This document shows positions 1-8,224 of a stretch of DNA of 64,000 nucleotides, one piece after another. The first letter of the stretch is position 1, and every line of letters begins with the position of its first letter. The notes beneath the pieces are model-generated. The model had not been told where the DNA came from. It did no database searches and saw nothing but the letters and a program-made list of their open reading frames with translations. This DNA is from Maccoyibacter intestinihominis (GTDB lineage Bacteria; Bacillota; Clostridia; Lachnospirales; Lachnospiraceae), in assembly GCF_040096355.1 (NCBI RefSeq), contig NZ_JBBMEX010000015.1:1-64000 (forward strand), given 5' to 3'. The translations under genes were made by a program, and so were the position numbers.

Positions 1-133
1 AAGCCCCCCCCAAGATGAGATATCCCATCCATAAGGAAGTAAGACCCCTGAGAGACGATCAGGTAGATAGGGCAGAGATGGAAGTGCAGCAATGTATGGA
101 GCTGACTGTTACTAATCGGTCGAGGGCTTGACC
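1..133 (+). rRNA. rrl: 23S ribosomal RNA, 3' end (partial)
   Basis: The window opens inside the last ~130 nt of a 23S rRNA gene. The text matches the conserved 3' end of bacterial 23S, including GAGAGACGATCAGGTAGATA-like text and the terminal ACTAATCGGTCGAGGGCTTG. The 3' end near 133 is estimated from that terminal motif. No 5S gene lies in the 53 nt before the first tRNA, so 5S must be elsewhere in this operon or genome. Confidence 0.93.
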
Positions 134-186
134 AAAAGGGAAGAAGTTCAAGGAATCTGTATGAAGTTTTGAAGGTATGTAAATAA

Positions 187-260
187 GGCCTCATGGCTCA
201 GTTGGTTAGAGCGCCGCCCTGTCACGGCGGAGGTCGGGGGTTCGAGTCCCCCTGGGGTCG
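187..260 (+). tRNA. tRNA-Asp (anticodon GTC)
   Basis: A complete cloverleaf. The 7-bp acceptor stem GGCCTCA/TGGGGTC has two G-T pairs. The anticodon loop is CTGTCAC with GTC, and the T arm contains GGTTCGAGTCC. The discriminator base is G260 and CCA is not encoded. It is the first of seven tRNAs in a cluster downstream of 23S rRNA. Confidence 0.96.
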
Positions 261-314
261 CTACATGAAACATTTGAAAATGAATAAATTTTAGATGTGG
301 ATTGCGTATCATGT

Positions 315-387
315 GGGATCTTAGCTCAGCTGGGAGAGCATCTGCCTTACAAGCAGAGGGTCACAGGTTCGAGCCCTGTAGGTCCCA
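315..387 (+). tRNA. tRNA-Val (anticodon TAC)
   Basis: Acceptor stem GGGATCT/AGGTCCC with discriminator A387. The anticodon loop CTTACAA gives TAC, and the T loop is GGTTCGAGCCC. CCA is not encoded. It lies 54 nt after tRNA-Asp, in the same direction. Confidence 0.96.
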
Positions 388-414
388 TTTTTTGAGTATT
401 CTATGTAAAGATAC

Positions 415-487
415 GCCGATGTGGCTCAATTGGCAGAGCAGCTGATTTGTAATCAGCAGGTTATCGGTTCGAGTCCGATCATCGGCT
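415..487 (+). tRNA. tRNA-Thr (anticodon TGT)
   Basis: Acceptor stem GCCGATG/CATCGGC with discriminator T487. The anticodon loop TTTGTAA gives TGT, and the T arm is GGTTCGAGTCC. CCA is not encoded. Third tRNA of the cluster. Confidence 0.96.
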
Positions 488-513
488 TTTTGAAAATTTT
501 ATATTTTCATAAT

Positions 514-595
514 GGATGGATTCCCGAGTGGCCAAAGGGGACAGACTGTAAATCTGCTGCATATTGCTTCGGTGGTTCGAATCCACCTCCATCCA
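514..595 (+). tRNA. tRNA-Tyr (anticodon GTA)
   Basis: A class II tRNA of 82 nt with a long variable arm (about 557-572). Acceptor stem GGATGGA/TCCATCC with discriminator A595. The anticodon loop CTGTAAA gives GTA. CCA is not encoded. The long variable arm with GTA anticodon fits bacterial tRNA-Tyr. Confidence 0.96.
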
Positions 596-607
596 TTTAG
601 TTATTAT

Positions 608-681
608 CGCGGGGTGGAGCAGTCTGGAAGCTCGTCGGGCTCATAACCCGAAGGTCACAGGTTCAAATCCTGTCCCCGCAA
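608..681 (+). tRNA. Initiator tRNA-fMet (anticodon CAT)
   Basis: Two initiator hallmarks are visible. Position 1 (C608) does not pair with A680 at the end of the acceptor stem CGCGGGG/CCCCGCA, and three consecutive G-C pairs (GGG/CCC) flank the anticodon loop CTCATAA. These separate it from elongator tRNA-Met. CCA is not encoded. Confidence 0.96.
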
Positions 682-688
682 CTCAAAC

Positions 689-761
<73 letters not shown>

Positions 762-783
762 CTAAGCAAATTAAAATAAATAT

Positions 784-856
784 GGGGTATTAGCTCAGTT
801 GGCAGAGCACTTGACTTTTAATCAAGTTGTCCGGGGTTCGAATCCCCGATGCCTCA
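784..856 (+). tRNA. tRNA-Lys (anticodon TTT)
   Basis: Acceptor stem GGGGTAT/ATGCCTC with discriminator A856. The anticodon loop CTTTTAA gives TTT, and the T arm is GGTTCGAATCC. It is the last tRNA of the cluster and is followed at once by a terminator-like hairpin. Confidence 0.96.
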
Positions 857-859
857 TTC

Positions 860-889
860 AAGGAAATCCTGAGAAATTAGGATTTTCTT
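860..889 (+). terminator. Terminator of the rRNA/tRNA operon
   Basis: AAGGAAATCCT (860-870) pairs with AGGATTTTCTT (879-889), allowing G-T pairs, around an 8-nt loop. The 3' strand itself is T-rich. Placed 3 nt after tRNA-Lys, it is the obvious end of the stable-RNA transcript. The U-tract is interrupted, so efficiency is uncertain. Confidence 0.65.
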
Positions 890-904
890 ATATTATGAAA
901 GATT

Positions 905-1197
905 TTGAGCAGAATAAGAAAAACGCAGGGAAGAAGAGAGTACATTTAGGAAACTGTTACAGAGAATTTTCCAGACAGATATCAGAGGTCTTGCTGAGAG
1001 GAAAAGTAGTGAAGTAGATGGAAGATGGCTTCGGAGCGGCATAGCTGAACAGATGATGTTAGGTTATGAAGGGTTCGCCCGTTACAGCGAGGAGTACTGC
1101 AGGGTACTTGCTAAGATTCATACCCGTGAGGGCTGGATGAATTGAAGTGGTAACACGGGATATAACTCGTCTTCAGGTTAGAAGGCGGGTTTTTTTG
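905..1197 (+). promoter_or_regulatory. T-box leader (tRNA-sensing riboswitch), probably Met-specific
   Basis: The antiterminator T-box motif GAAGTGGTAACACGGG lies at 1144-1159. It is followed by a terminator whose arms AACTCGTCTTC (1164-1174) and GAAGGCGGGTT (1181-1191) pair over 11 bp with two G-U pairs and end in a T run. Upstream, GAGAGTA (about 935) and GCTGAGAG (about 993) resemble Stem I conserved boxes. An ATG at 1018-1020 after GTGAAGTAG is a plausible methionine specifier, in keeping with metG being the second gene downstream. The leader's 5' end and the specifier choice are inferred, not folded computationally. Confidence 0.85.
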
Positions 1198-1241
1198 ATT
1201 TATAGGGACAATGAAAGTCAGATAAGGAGGAAGTGTTATTC

Positions 1242-2714
1242 ATGCGGAAAAGAAAAAAAATCCACAGTAAACTTGTAGTGGCAGGCATCGTTTGCCTTGC
1301 GGGTGCAGTTTTTCATATAGTGGACACAGGAAGGATATTCCAAAAGCAGACGATCATATGGAGCGAAGAACAAAAGGGAAGTTATGTGCAGGCAGCGGAA
1401 AAGGCACCCGTATATTTTGCGGATCAGACATTCAAAAAGAGGATTCAACAGGAGATAGACGGGGTTGCCAATAAGCAGAAGTCTGGAAAAGCGTACTATG
1501 TTTCACCGAAGGGAAATGACAATGCAAAGGGAAGTAAAAAGAAGCCGTTTCGCACGTTCAAGCGGGCATGTAAGAGTCTGAAGCCGGGCGATACGCTGTA
1601 TGTGCGTGGTGGGATTTATACGGAAAACATACGACTTGGGAAAAAGCAGAGCGGAACCAAGAAAAAATATGTTACAATCTGCAATTATCCCGGGGAAGAG
1701 CCTGTGATCAGCGGAAAGAAGAAAAAAGCAGAACTGATGAAAATTACAGGTGCATCATATTTACGGATATCAGGTTTGGAGTTTCAGGATGCAAAGGGGC
1801 AGGATTCCTGTGGGATTAAAATTGCTCCGGGCAGTCATCATATAGTGATCAGTGGAAACAAAATACATCAGATATCGGTGCCGGATCCGAAGAAAGAAGA
1901 CCACTGTGCCAATGGAATACTTCTCTTTGGAGAAAAAGCAAAAAAAGAGATCCATAATATACTGATTTATAATAATAATCTGTACGATTGCCAGACCGGC
2001 TGGGCAGAATGTATTTCTGTGGCGGCAAACTGCCGAAATATTAATGTGATATCGAACCGGATTAAAAATACGGGAAATATCGGGATTGATGTAACCGGCA
2101 ATTATGGATATTGCAGCGACCCCGCAAAGGATTTTCCAAGAAAATGCCTGATCTATCAGAACAGGGTAGAGCAATGTGTTTCGCCGTATGCAACCTCTTA
2201 TGGTATCTATGTGGATGGAGCTAAGGAAGTTCAGATTTTAAAAAATCAGGTCAGAAAATGCAGCGGAGGCATTGAAATCGGAGCAGAGGAAAAGCCACCA
2301 AAGGAAGAATACAGTACATCGGATATTTTAGTACAGGACAACCGGATTGTGGATAACATAGAAAATGGTATTACGGTTGGTGGATATCAGAAGAATCTCG
2401 GATGGGTAAAAAATGTTCGGATTTTGAACAACCGATGCAAAAATAATGGAAAAGACAATGCCATCCTGACACTGGCAAAGTGTAAAAATATCACCTTGAA
2501 ACAGAATACGTTTCAGAATACGTCCGGAGATGCTGCAGTGGTATATGCGGAATTTCCAGAAAAGTATACAAAGAATATTCAATTTCAAAATAATAAATAT
2601 TACAATGGACACAGCAAAAACAAGACACTGTTTGTTTATCGGGGAAAGACCTATACCTCTTTTTCTAAGTGGAAAAAAGTAGTTGGAAAACAGGCGGGTG
2701 TCTATCAAAAATAA
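1242..2714 (+). CDS. Secreted right-handed parallel beta-helix protein
   Basis: A 490-residue protein with a basic N-terminus and one hydrophobic segment (about residues 10-27), so a signal peptide or membrane anchor is likely. Residues about 80-125 contain YYVSPKGND and KPFRTFKRA...GDTLYVRGGIY, the DUF1565-type entry into a beta-helix. The rest is rich in short repeats such as NNLYDC, NRIKNTG and NNRCKNNG, typical of right-handed beta-helix coils (PF13229-like). Substrate and activity are unknown; such folds include polysaccharide lyases and surface adhesins. ATG 1242 was chosen because AAGGAGG (1224-1230) sits 11 nt upstream; GTG 1233 is too close to it. The gene lies between the T-box and metG, only 20 bp before metG, so both probably share one transcript. 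Confidence 0.82.
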   Translation: MRKRKKIHSKLVVAGIVCLAGAVFHIVDTGRIFQKQTIIWSEEQKGSYVQAAEKAPVYFADQTFKKRIQQEIDGVANKQKSGKAYYVSPKGNDNAKGSKKKPFRTFKRACKSLKPGDTLYVRGGIYTENIRLGKKQSGTKKKYVTICNYPGEEPVISGKKKKAELMKITGASYLRISGLEFQDAKGQDSCGIKIAPGSHHIVISGNKIHQISVPDPKKEDHCANGILLFGEKAKKEIHNILIYNNNLYDCQTGWAECISVAANCRNINVISNRIKNTGNIGIDVTGNYGYCSDPAKDFPRKCLIYQNRVEQCVSPYATSYGIYVDGAKEVQILKNQVRKCSGGIEIGAEEKPPKEEYSTSDILVQDNRIVDNIENGITVGGYQKNLGWVKNVRILNNRCKNNGKDNAILTLAKCKNITLKQNTFQNTSGDAAVVYAEFPEKYTKNIQFQNNKYYNGHSKNKTLFVYRGKTYTSFSKWKKVVGKQAGVYQK

Positions 2715-2734
2715 AAAAGTATGGAGGAAAGAAA

Positions 2735-4696
2735 ATGAGCAATAAAGGAAAGTTTTACATGACAACGGCGATTGCCTACACATCGGGAAAGCCTCATATT
2801 GGAAATACCTATGAAATTATCTTAGCAGACAGTATTGCAAGATATAAAAGATTTGAAGGGTATGATGTATTTTTCCAGACAGGTACGGATGAGCATGGTC
2901 AGAAGATTGAGTTAAAAGCACAGGAAGCAGGAATTTCTCCAAAGGAATATGTGGATGGTGTTGCAGGACAGGTAAAAGAGATCTGGGATATGATGAACAC
3001 TTCCTATGATAAATTTATCCGTACCACAGATGCACCGCATGAAAAACAGGTGCAGAAAATCTTCAAGAAGTTATATGACCAGGGAGATATTTACAAAGGA
3101 CATTATGAGGGACTGTATTGTACCCCTTGTGAATCATTTTTTACAGAGTCACAGTTAGTAGATGGAAAATGCCCGGACTGTGGAAGAGAGGTTGTTCCGG
3201 CAAAAGAGGAAGCATACTTCTTTAAAATGAGCAAGTATGCAGACCGTTTGATCGAACATATCAATACACATCCGGAATTTATCCAGCCGGTTTCCCGTAA
3301 AAATGAGATGATGAATAACTTCTTATTACCGGGACTTCAGGATCTTTGTGTTTCAAGAACTTCCTTCTCCTGGGGAATTCCGGTAGATTTTGATCCGAAG
3401 CATGTGGTTTATGTATGGTTAGATGCACTGACCAACTATATCACCGGAATCGGTTATGACTGCGACGGAGAATCCAGTGAACAGTTCAAGAAAGACTGGC
3501 CGGCAGATTTACATCTGATCGGAAAAGATATTATCCGTTTCCATACGATTTACTGGCCGATTTTCCTAATGGCACTCGATCTGCCGCTGCCAAAACAGGT
3601 ATTTGGTCATCCGTGGCTGATCCAGAGTGATGGAAAAATGAGTAAATCCAAAGGAAATGTGTTATATGCCGATGAACTGGTAGATTTCTTTGGCGTGGAC
3701 GCAGTGCGTTACTTCGTGTTACATGAGATGCCGTTTGAAAACGATGGTGTGATCTCATGGGAGCTTTTAGTAGAGAGAATTAACTCCGACCTTGCAAATA
3801 CACTTGGAAATCTGGTAAACCGTACCATTTCCATGAGTAATAAATATTTTGACGGTGTAGTTTCTAATAAAAATGTCTGCGAGGATGTGGATGAAGATTT
3901 AAAGAATGTTGTAACTTCCACCGTAGACCGTGTCGATGCAAAAATGGGTGAGCTTCGTGTTGCGGATGCAATCACAGAGATTTTTGCACTGTTCAAACGC
4001 TGCAACAAATATATTGATGAGACAATGCCTTGGGCACTTGCAAAAGATGAGAGCAAGCAGGATCGTCTTGCAACCGTGCTTTACAATCTGGTAGAGAGCA
4101 TCAGCATTGGTGCAGAATTATTAGAGAGTTTTCTGCCGGAGACAGCAGAGAAGGTCTTAAATCAGTTAAATGCAACCAGAAGAGGTTATGACCATCTGCA
4201 TACCTTTGGACTGTACCCGGATGGCGGCAAGGTAACGGAAAAACCGGAAATCCTCTTTGCACGTTTGGATTTAGATGAAGTATTGAAAAAAGTAGAAGAG
4301 CTTCATCCACAGAAGGAAGAAGAAAAAGCGGATGAGGAAGTAGCACCGGGAATTGATATTGAAGCAAAATCGGAAATTTCCTATGATGATTTTATGAAAA
4401 TGCAGTTCCAGGTAGGAGAGATCATTGCCTGTGAAGAAGTGCCGAAATCTAAGAAACTGCTCTGCTCACAGGTTCGTATCGGAAGTCAGGTAAAACAGAT
4501 CGTATCCGGTATTAAGAAACATTATAGTGCAGAGGAAATGGTTGGCAAGAAAGTTATGGTTCTTGTAAACTTAAAGCCGGCAAAATTAGCAGGTGTTCTA
4601 TCGGAAGGAATGTTATTATGTGCCGAGGATGAGAACGGCGAGCTTTCCTTGATGGTACCGGAGAAAGAGATGCCAAACGGAGCAGAAATCTGCTAG
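2735..4696 (+). CDS. metG: Methionyl-tRNA synthetase with C-terminal tRNA-binding domain
   Basis: Charges tRNA-Met with methionine in the cytosol. The 653-residue protein has the class I HIGH-type motif PHIGN (about residues 20-24), a zinc knuckle CTPC...CPDC (about 129-149), the motif GKMSKSKGN near 300, and a C-terminal CsaA/EMAPII-like OB domain (about 555-653). The length is usual for the Firmicute MetRS type with an appended tRNA-binding domain. ATG 2735 has GGAGG nine nucleotides upstream, and family alignments begin at about this point. It follows the beta-helix gene by 20 bp and is presumably controlled by the T-box at 905-1197. Confidence 0.97.
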   Translation: MSNKGKFYMTTAIAYTSGKPHIGNTYEIILADSIARYKRFEGYDVFFQTGTDEHGQKIELKAQEAGISPKEYVDGVAGQVKEIWDMMNTSYDKFIRTTDAPHEKQVQKIFKKLYDQGDIYKGHYEGLYCTPCESFFTESQLVDGKCPDCGREVVPAKEEAYFFKMSKYADRLIEHINTHPEFIQPVSRKNEMMNNFLLPGLQDLCVSRTSFSWGIPVDFDPKHVVYVWLDALTNYITGIGYDCDGESSEQFKKDWPADLHLIGKDIIRFHTIYWPIFLMALDLPLPKQVFGHPWLIQSDGKMSKSKGNVLYADELVDFFGVDAVRYFVLHEMPFENDGVISWELLVERINSDLANTLGNLVNRTISMSNKYFDGVVSNKNVCEDVDEDLKNVVTSTVDRVDAKMGELRVADAITEIFALFKRCNKYIDETMPWALAKDESKQDRLATVLYNLVESISIGAELLESFLPETAEKVLNQLNATRRGYDHLHTFGLYPDGGKVTEKPEILFARLDLDEVLKKVEELHPQKEEEKADEEVAPGIDIEAKSEISYDDFMKMQFQVGEIIACEEVPKSKKLLCSQVRIGSQVKQIVSGIKKHYSAEEMVGKKVMVLVNLKPAKLAGVLSEGMLLCAEDENGELSLMVPEKEMPNGAEIC

Positions 4697-4747
4697 TGAG
4701 AAGTTGCAAATAAAAAGTTAGGGAATTAAAATATCAGAATATAAAAC

Positions 4748-4785
4748 AGAGGGTTTATCTTAGAATATTCCAGGATGAACCCTCT
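4748..4785. terminator. Bidirectional terminator between metG and the ABC operon
   Basis: AGAGGGTTTA (4748-4757) pairs with TGAACCCTCT (4776-4785). The plus strand continues ATTTATATA, and the minus strand continues GTTTTAT. It lies between two convergent transcription units and can serve both. Confidence 0.75.
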
Positions 4786-4803
4786 ATTTATATAGGTAGG
4801 TAA

Positions 4804-6003
4804 CTAATTAGATTCTGCCGAGAAAATCTTATTTAGAGGTACGAAGATTTGCCCGCTCTTGTGCTGCTTGTTAGCAACCAGATAAATCGCAAAGATTGCT
4901 ACAAAGAACAAGAGCTGGATTCCGATCGCTTTCCAGTAAAAGTTCATGGAAAACGGTTCAGCGGAGTAGCTGCCAAACATATTCGTAATCCGCACATACC
5001 AGTAAGCCGGCAGGAAGCGGGACACCTGCAGCAGGTTGTCACTTAAGATGGACTGTGGAACAAAGATTCCGCATAAGAAGCTCATGCCAAGTCCGACTAC
5101 ATTTGCGATCATGTTTAAAACATTGGTATTCGGTGAAAAAGTGCTTACCAATAAAGTGAGGGCAAGTGTGAACAATAAAAATACAAAGCTGTTTAAGATA
5201 CAGAGCAAACCGTTTTTAGAAAACATATCCGCACCGTATACTATCCGTCCAATGATGATAAAAAATCCCCAGACTGCCAGGCAGTAGAGAGCACATCCCA
5301 TACTTAAAGCCAATCCTTTCGAGGTTGGTGAAACCGGAGCACAGTCCATGCGGTTCTCAATGTCCTTTTTACGGAAGATAATGAGGATTGGTGCAAGGCT
5401 GATCGTCAGCAGCAGGATCAGGATGTATGGCATGTACTGGAAGTAATAGTACAGGTTATCCGAAGAGGAGTGGTCCTTTTCAAAAGAGAGGGAGGTTACC
5501 TTTTCGATATCCTTTGCAGAATCCGCCGTGTGCTTTGCCGCATCGGTAATACTATCACCGCTGCACAGATAGAGGCGCATGGTTTTTAAATACTGGTCTA
5601 CCTGTTCATCTAAAAAATAGCCACTGGCACTGTCTTTTCTTTTGCTGGTCTGAATGAGATTTTTGCTGTTACCGTCTAAAAGCTCTTTTTCAAAACCCTT
5701 CGGGATAGTTAAAACATAGCTCACCTTACGATAGAAAAGACTGTCCTGAATGACTTCGCCATCGTTTTCTAAAGGAACAATGGTGTGGATTTCATCCAGA
5801 TAATCTGTCAGGGCATGACTGGCTTTGGATTCATCACAATCTATGATACCGATATCTAAAGAGGATGCCTGAAACTGGCTGTCATTGCTATCCTGTGCTA
5901 AGAAGCTGAGAAGGATCATAATGACAACATAAATGCCCAGATATAGGATACAGGAAGGCAGATGCTTTTTAGAAATCTTAAAAAAAGTCTTAAATGTTTG
6001 CAT
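4804..6003 (-). CDS. ABC-2 type transporter permease (second subunit)
   Basis: A 399-residue membrane protein of the ABC-2 permease family (PF12698-like). It has one N-terminal transmembrane segment (about residues 15-35), a large extracytoplasmic domain (about 40-190), and five or six C-terminal segments ending near residue 385. This is the usual shape of DrrB/YhaP-like exporters of lipids, peptides or drugs. The start codon overlaps the upstream permease gene by 14 bp and has GGAGG in front. With the partner permease (5990-7132) and ATPase (7145-8086) it forms a three-gene exporter operon. The substrate cannot be read from sequence. Confidence 0.9.
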   Translation of the reverse strand: MQTFKTFFKISKKHLPSCILYLGIYVVIMILLSFLAQDSNDSQFQASSLDIGIIDCDESKASHALTDYLDEIHTIVPLENDGEVIQDSLFYRKVSYVLTIPKGFEKELLDGNSKNLIQTSKRKDSASGYFLDEQVDQYLKTMRLYLCSGDSITDAAKHTADSAKDIEKVTSLSFEKDHSSSDNLYYYFQYMPYILILLLTISLAPILIIFRKKDIENRMDCAPVSPTSKGLALSMGCALYCLAVWGFFIIIGRIVYGADMFSKNGLLCILNSFVFLLFTLALTLLVSTFSPNTNVLNMIANVVGLGMSFLCGIFVPQSILSDNLLQVSRFLPAYWYVRITNMFGSYSAEPFSMNFYWKAIGIQLLFFVAIFAIYLVANKQHKSGQIFVPLNKIFSAESN

Positions 6004-7132
6004 ATTTTTTCCTCCTTGTCAGTAAAAATCCACCGATACAAAACAGAACCGATAAAATAACCAGAGATATCAGATTTTCAAAGTATCGGTCGAGCGAATC
6101 ATAAATTGCGAGTGAGTAGAACATATCGCTGATCAGTGCAGTCGGATTGATCCGATTGATGATCGGGCAGTAAGTATCCACAACGATCCGCATATTTCCT
6201 GCCATTAATCCACTTAAGAAACTGCCACCCATGGTGATGACCATGACCAGCCCGGTTTTGACGTTTTCCGACATGTTTCCAATGGCACCGATGAAAAATC
6301 CCATGGTCATACCGGTCGTACATCCGGTAAGGATTGCTAAAAGTGCAAACGGAAGTCTGGTATTCAACGGAATCCGTAAAACAAGGATAATAAAGGCAAA
6401 AGAGATCAAAATACAGAGAAAACGAAACAGGATATTTACTGCAAGTTCTCCGGTAATGTCTTTTAATTTGTGGGTTGGTGATACATTCTTGCGGGCGCCG
6501 ATCGCAGACATATTTCCCTGATTCTGAATCGCGATCAGACATCCGGCTGTACCACAGTACATGGATACCATAGCGAGAAGATTGTAAAAATACTGGTCGT
6601 AGGTATCTACGTTTTTTCCGTAAGAGATTTCCTGGTTGTAGGAAGCACTTTCCTGTAAGATGTCCATGGCTTCGGAAAGTTTTTCCGGGTGAGTTTTTAC
6701 AATTTTTACAATCGCCTGATAGTTCATCTGATATTCTTCAATGAAAGCAGACAGGATACTCTGATTTAATTTTGCAGAGGACATATCGGAAGAAACCGTC
6801 AGGGAGATGTTGTCATCTACCTGAATGATACCATCCACTTTTTCTTTTTTTAACAGGGACAGTGCCTGTTTCTTATCACAGTAGACCGCTTTTAAGAAAC
6901 GATCCTTATCGTCTTTATCTAATTCTTTTACCGTTTCCATAAATCCGTCAGACATACTTCCCTGCTCATTGACGATGGCTACGGGAATTGCCTGAAATTT
7001 TTCACCGGCAGTAATATTAGAAAAAGCAGCCTTGAATAAGGAACCTAAAATGATCGGAAACAGGATGACCCAGAACAGCTCACTGCGGTTATGGAGAAGC
7101 TGCTTTAAGTTATATTTAAATATCTGTAACAT
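5990..7132 (-). CDS. ABC-2 type transporter permease (first subunit)
   Basis: A 380-residue paralogue of the downstream permease, with the same layout: one N-terminal membrane helix (about residues 18-38), an extracytoplasmic domain (about 45-180), and about five C-terminal helices. It probably forms a heterodimer with the 4804-6003 product. Translational coupling is likely on both sides: its start lies 12 bp after the ATPase stop, with GGAGGAAATGCC before ATG, and its end overlaps the next gene. Paired ABC-2 permeases with one ATPase next to a LuxR-type two-component system are common in Firmicute efflux or bacteriocin-defence loci; that role is inferred. Confidence 0.9.
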   Translation of the reverse strand: MLQIFKYNLKQLLHNRSELFWVILFPIILGSLFKAAFSNITAGEKFQAIPVAIVNEQGSMSDGFMETVKELDKDDKDRFLKAVYCDKKQALSLLKKEKVDGIIQVDDNISLTVSSDMSSAKLNQSILSAFIEEYQMNYQAIVKIVKTHPEKLSEAMDILQESASYNQEISYGKNVDTYDQYFYNLLAMVSMYCGTAGCLIAIQNQGNMSAIGARKNVSPTHKLKDITGELAVNILFRFLCILISFAFIILVLRIPLNTRLPFALLAILTGCTTGMTMGFFIGAIGNMSENVKTGLVMVITMGGSFLSGLMAGNMRIVVDTYCPIINRINPTALISDMFYSLAIYDSLDRYFENLISLVILSVLFCIGGFLLTRRKKYANI

Positions 7133-7144
7133 GGCATTTCCTCC

Positions 7145-8086
7145 TTAATCTCGTAATTCTTTTCCGGTCATTTCGAGGAAGACATCATTCAGTGTCGGAA
7201 GTTCGGAATAGACTCTGCCAAAGGAAAGATTCTTTGTCTGCAGATAGTCTAAAATGTGGATCAGGTTGTGCTTGCCGTTGCTGCAAAGGATGGTCAGTTT
7301 GTGATTTTCGTAAGTAACATCATAAACATTTTTTAATTCCTTCAGAGCAAGGATGTCTTCATCTGAAATATCAAGGATTTCGATGGAGATGATTTCTTTT
7401 TTCTTGATCATCTGCTTGAGTTCATCCGTAGTTCCGGTAGCAAGGTTTTTGCCTTTGTCCATGATGGCAATACGGGTACAGATCTGTTCAACCTCTTCCA
7501 TATAGTGGGAGGTATAGACAATGGTTGCGCCCTGTCGGTTCAGTTCTAAGATGCCCTCTAAAATGCGATTGCGGCTCTGCGGGTCGACAGCTACGGTTGG
7601 TTCATCTAAAAAGATCAGTTTTGGTTTGTGGGCGATGCCACAGGCAATATTCAGACGGCGCAGCAGACCACCGGACAATTTTTTCGGATAAAATTTCTTA
7701 TAGTCACTCAGTCCGACGAACTCGATGGCTTCTTCTACATACTGTCTGCGTAATTGTTTGTCTTTGATATAGAGACCACAGAAGTAGTCGATGTTGTCAT
7801 AGACATTTAACGCATCAAAAACGGCAACGTTTTGCATGACAACACCAATTTTTCGTTTGCTGTCATAGCTGTCCGGCTGCATTTCCTTTCCAAATACTTC
7901 GATCGTTCCCTTGTCATAGGATAACAGGGAAAGGATGCAGTTGATCGTGGTGGTCTTGCCGGAACCGTTAGGGCCTAAAAGTCCTAAAATTTCACCTTCC
8001 CGGATCTCTAAATTAAAGTGGTCTACGGCGATCAGTTCTTTATAGCGCTTGACCAGATTCTCTACTTTTATTACCGGTGTACTCAT
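7145..8086 (-). CDS. ABC transporter ATP-binding protein
   Basis: A 313-residue ATPase that powers the two downstream permeases. It has Walker A GPNGSGKTTT (about residues 41-50), a Q-loop near VVMQNV, the signature LSGGLLRRLN, Walker B LIFLDEPT and the switch histidine in YTSHYMEE. The C-terminal ~90 residues form the extra domain typical of the DrrA/CcmA exporter type. The start at 8086 (MSTPVIKVENL) was chosen over an upstream in-frame ATG at 8110 because AGGAGG lies eight nucleotides before it. It is first in the operon and divergent from the two-component genes at 8225-9924, which probably regulate it. Confidence 0.93.
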   Translation of the reverse strand: MSTPVIKVENLVKRYKELIAVDHFNLEIREGEILGLLGPNGSGKTTTINCILSLLSYDKGTIEVFGKEMQPDSYDSKRKIGVVMQNVAVFDALNVYDNIDYFCGLYIKDKQLRRQYVEEAIEFVGLSDYKKFYPKKLSGGLLRRLNIACGIAHKPKLIFLDEPTVAVDPQSRNRILEGILELNRQGATIVYTSHYMEEVEQICTRIAIMDKGKNLATGTTDELKQMIKKKEIISIEILDISDEDILALKELKNVYDVTYENHKLTILCSNGKHNLIHILDYLQTKNLSFGRVYSELPTLNDVFLEMTGKELRD

Positions 8087-8169
8087 ATGTAATTCCTCCT
8101 TCAATTTCAAGGTGTCTATTTCTTTCTAATTGTAGTATAATGGAACGGAAAAACCTATGGTAGTGAGTG

Positions 8170-8198
8170 TTGTCAGAATGTGAGATGACAAATGTCAT
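8170..8198. promoter_or_regulatory. Candidate response-regulator operator in the divergent intergenic region
   Basis: TTGTCA (8170-8175) and TGACAA (8186-8191) form one inverted repeat. ATGACA (8185-8190) and TGTCAT (8193-8198) form a tighter one with a 2-bp centre. The three TGTCA half-sites lie between the ABC operon and the kinase gene, next to a TATAAT at 8136-8141. LuxR/NarL-type regulators usually bind such dyads. Assignment to the neighbouring regulator is inference. Confidence 0.5.
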
Positions 8199-8224
8199 AA
8201 AGCAACGAGGGAGGGGGCGAAAGG

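Noticed and set aside
799..1017. Open frame of 72 codons across tRNA-Lys and the T-box leader
   Set aside because: It reads through the tRNA and the structured leader, so it is a chance frame.
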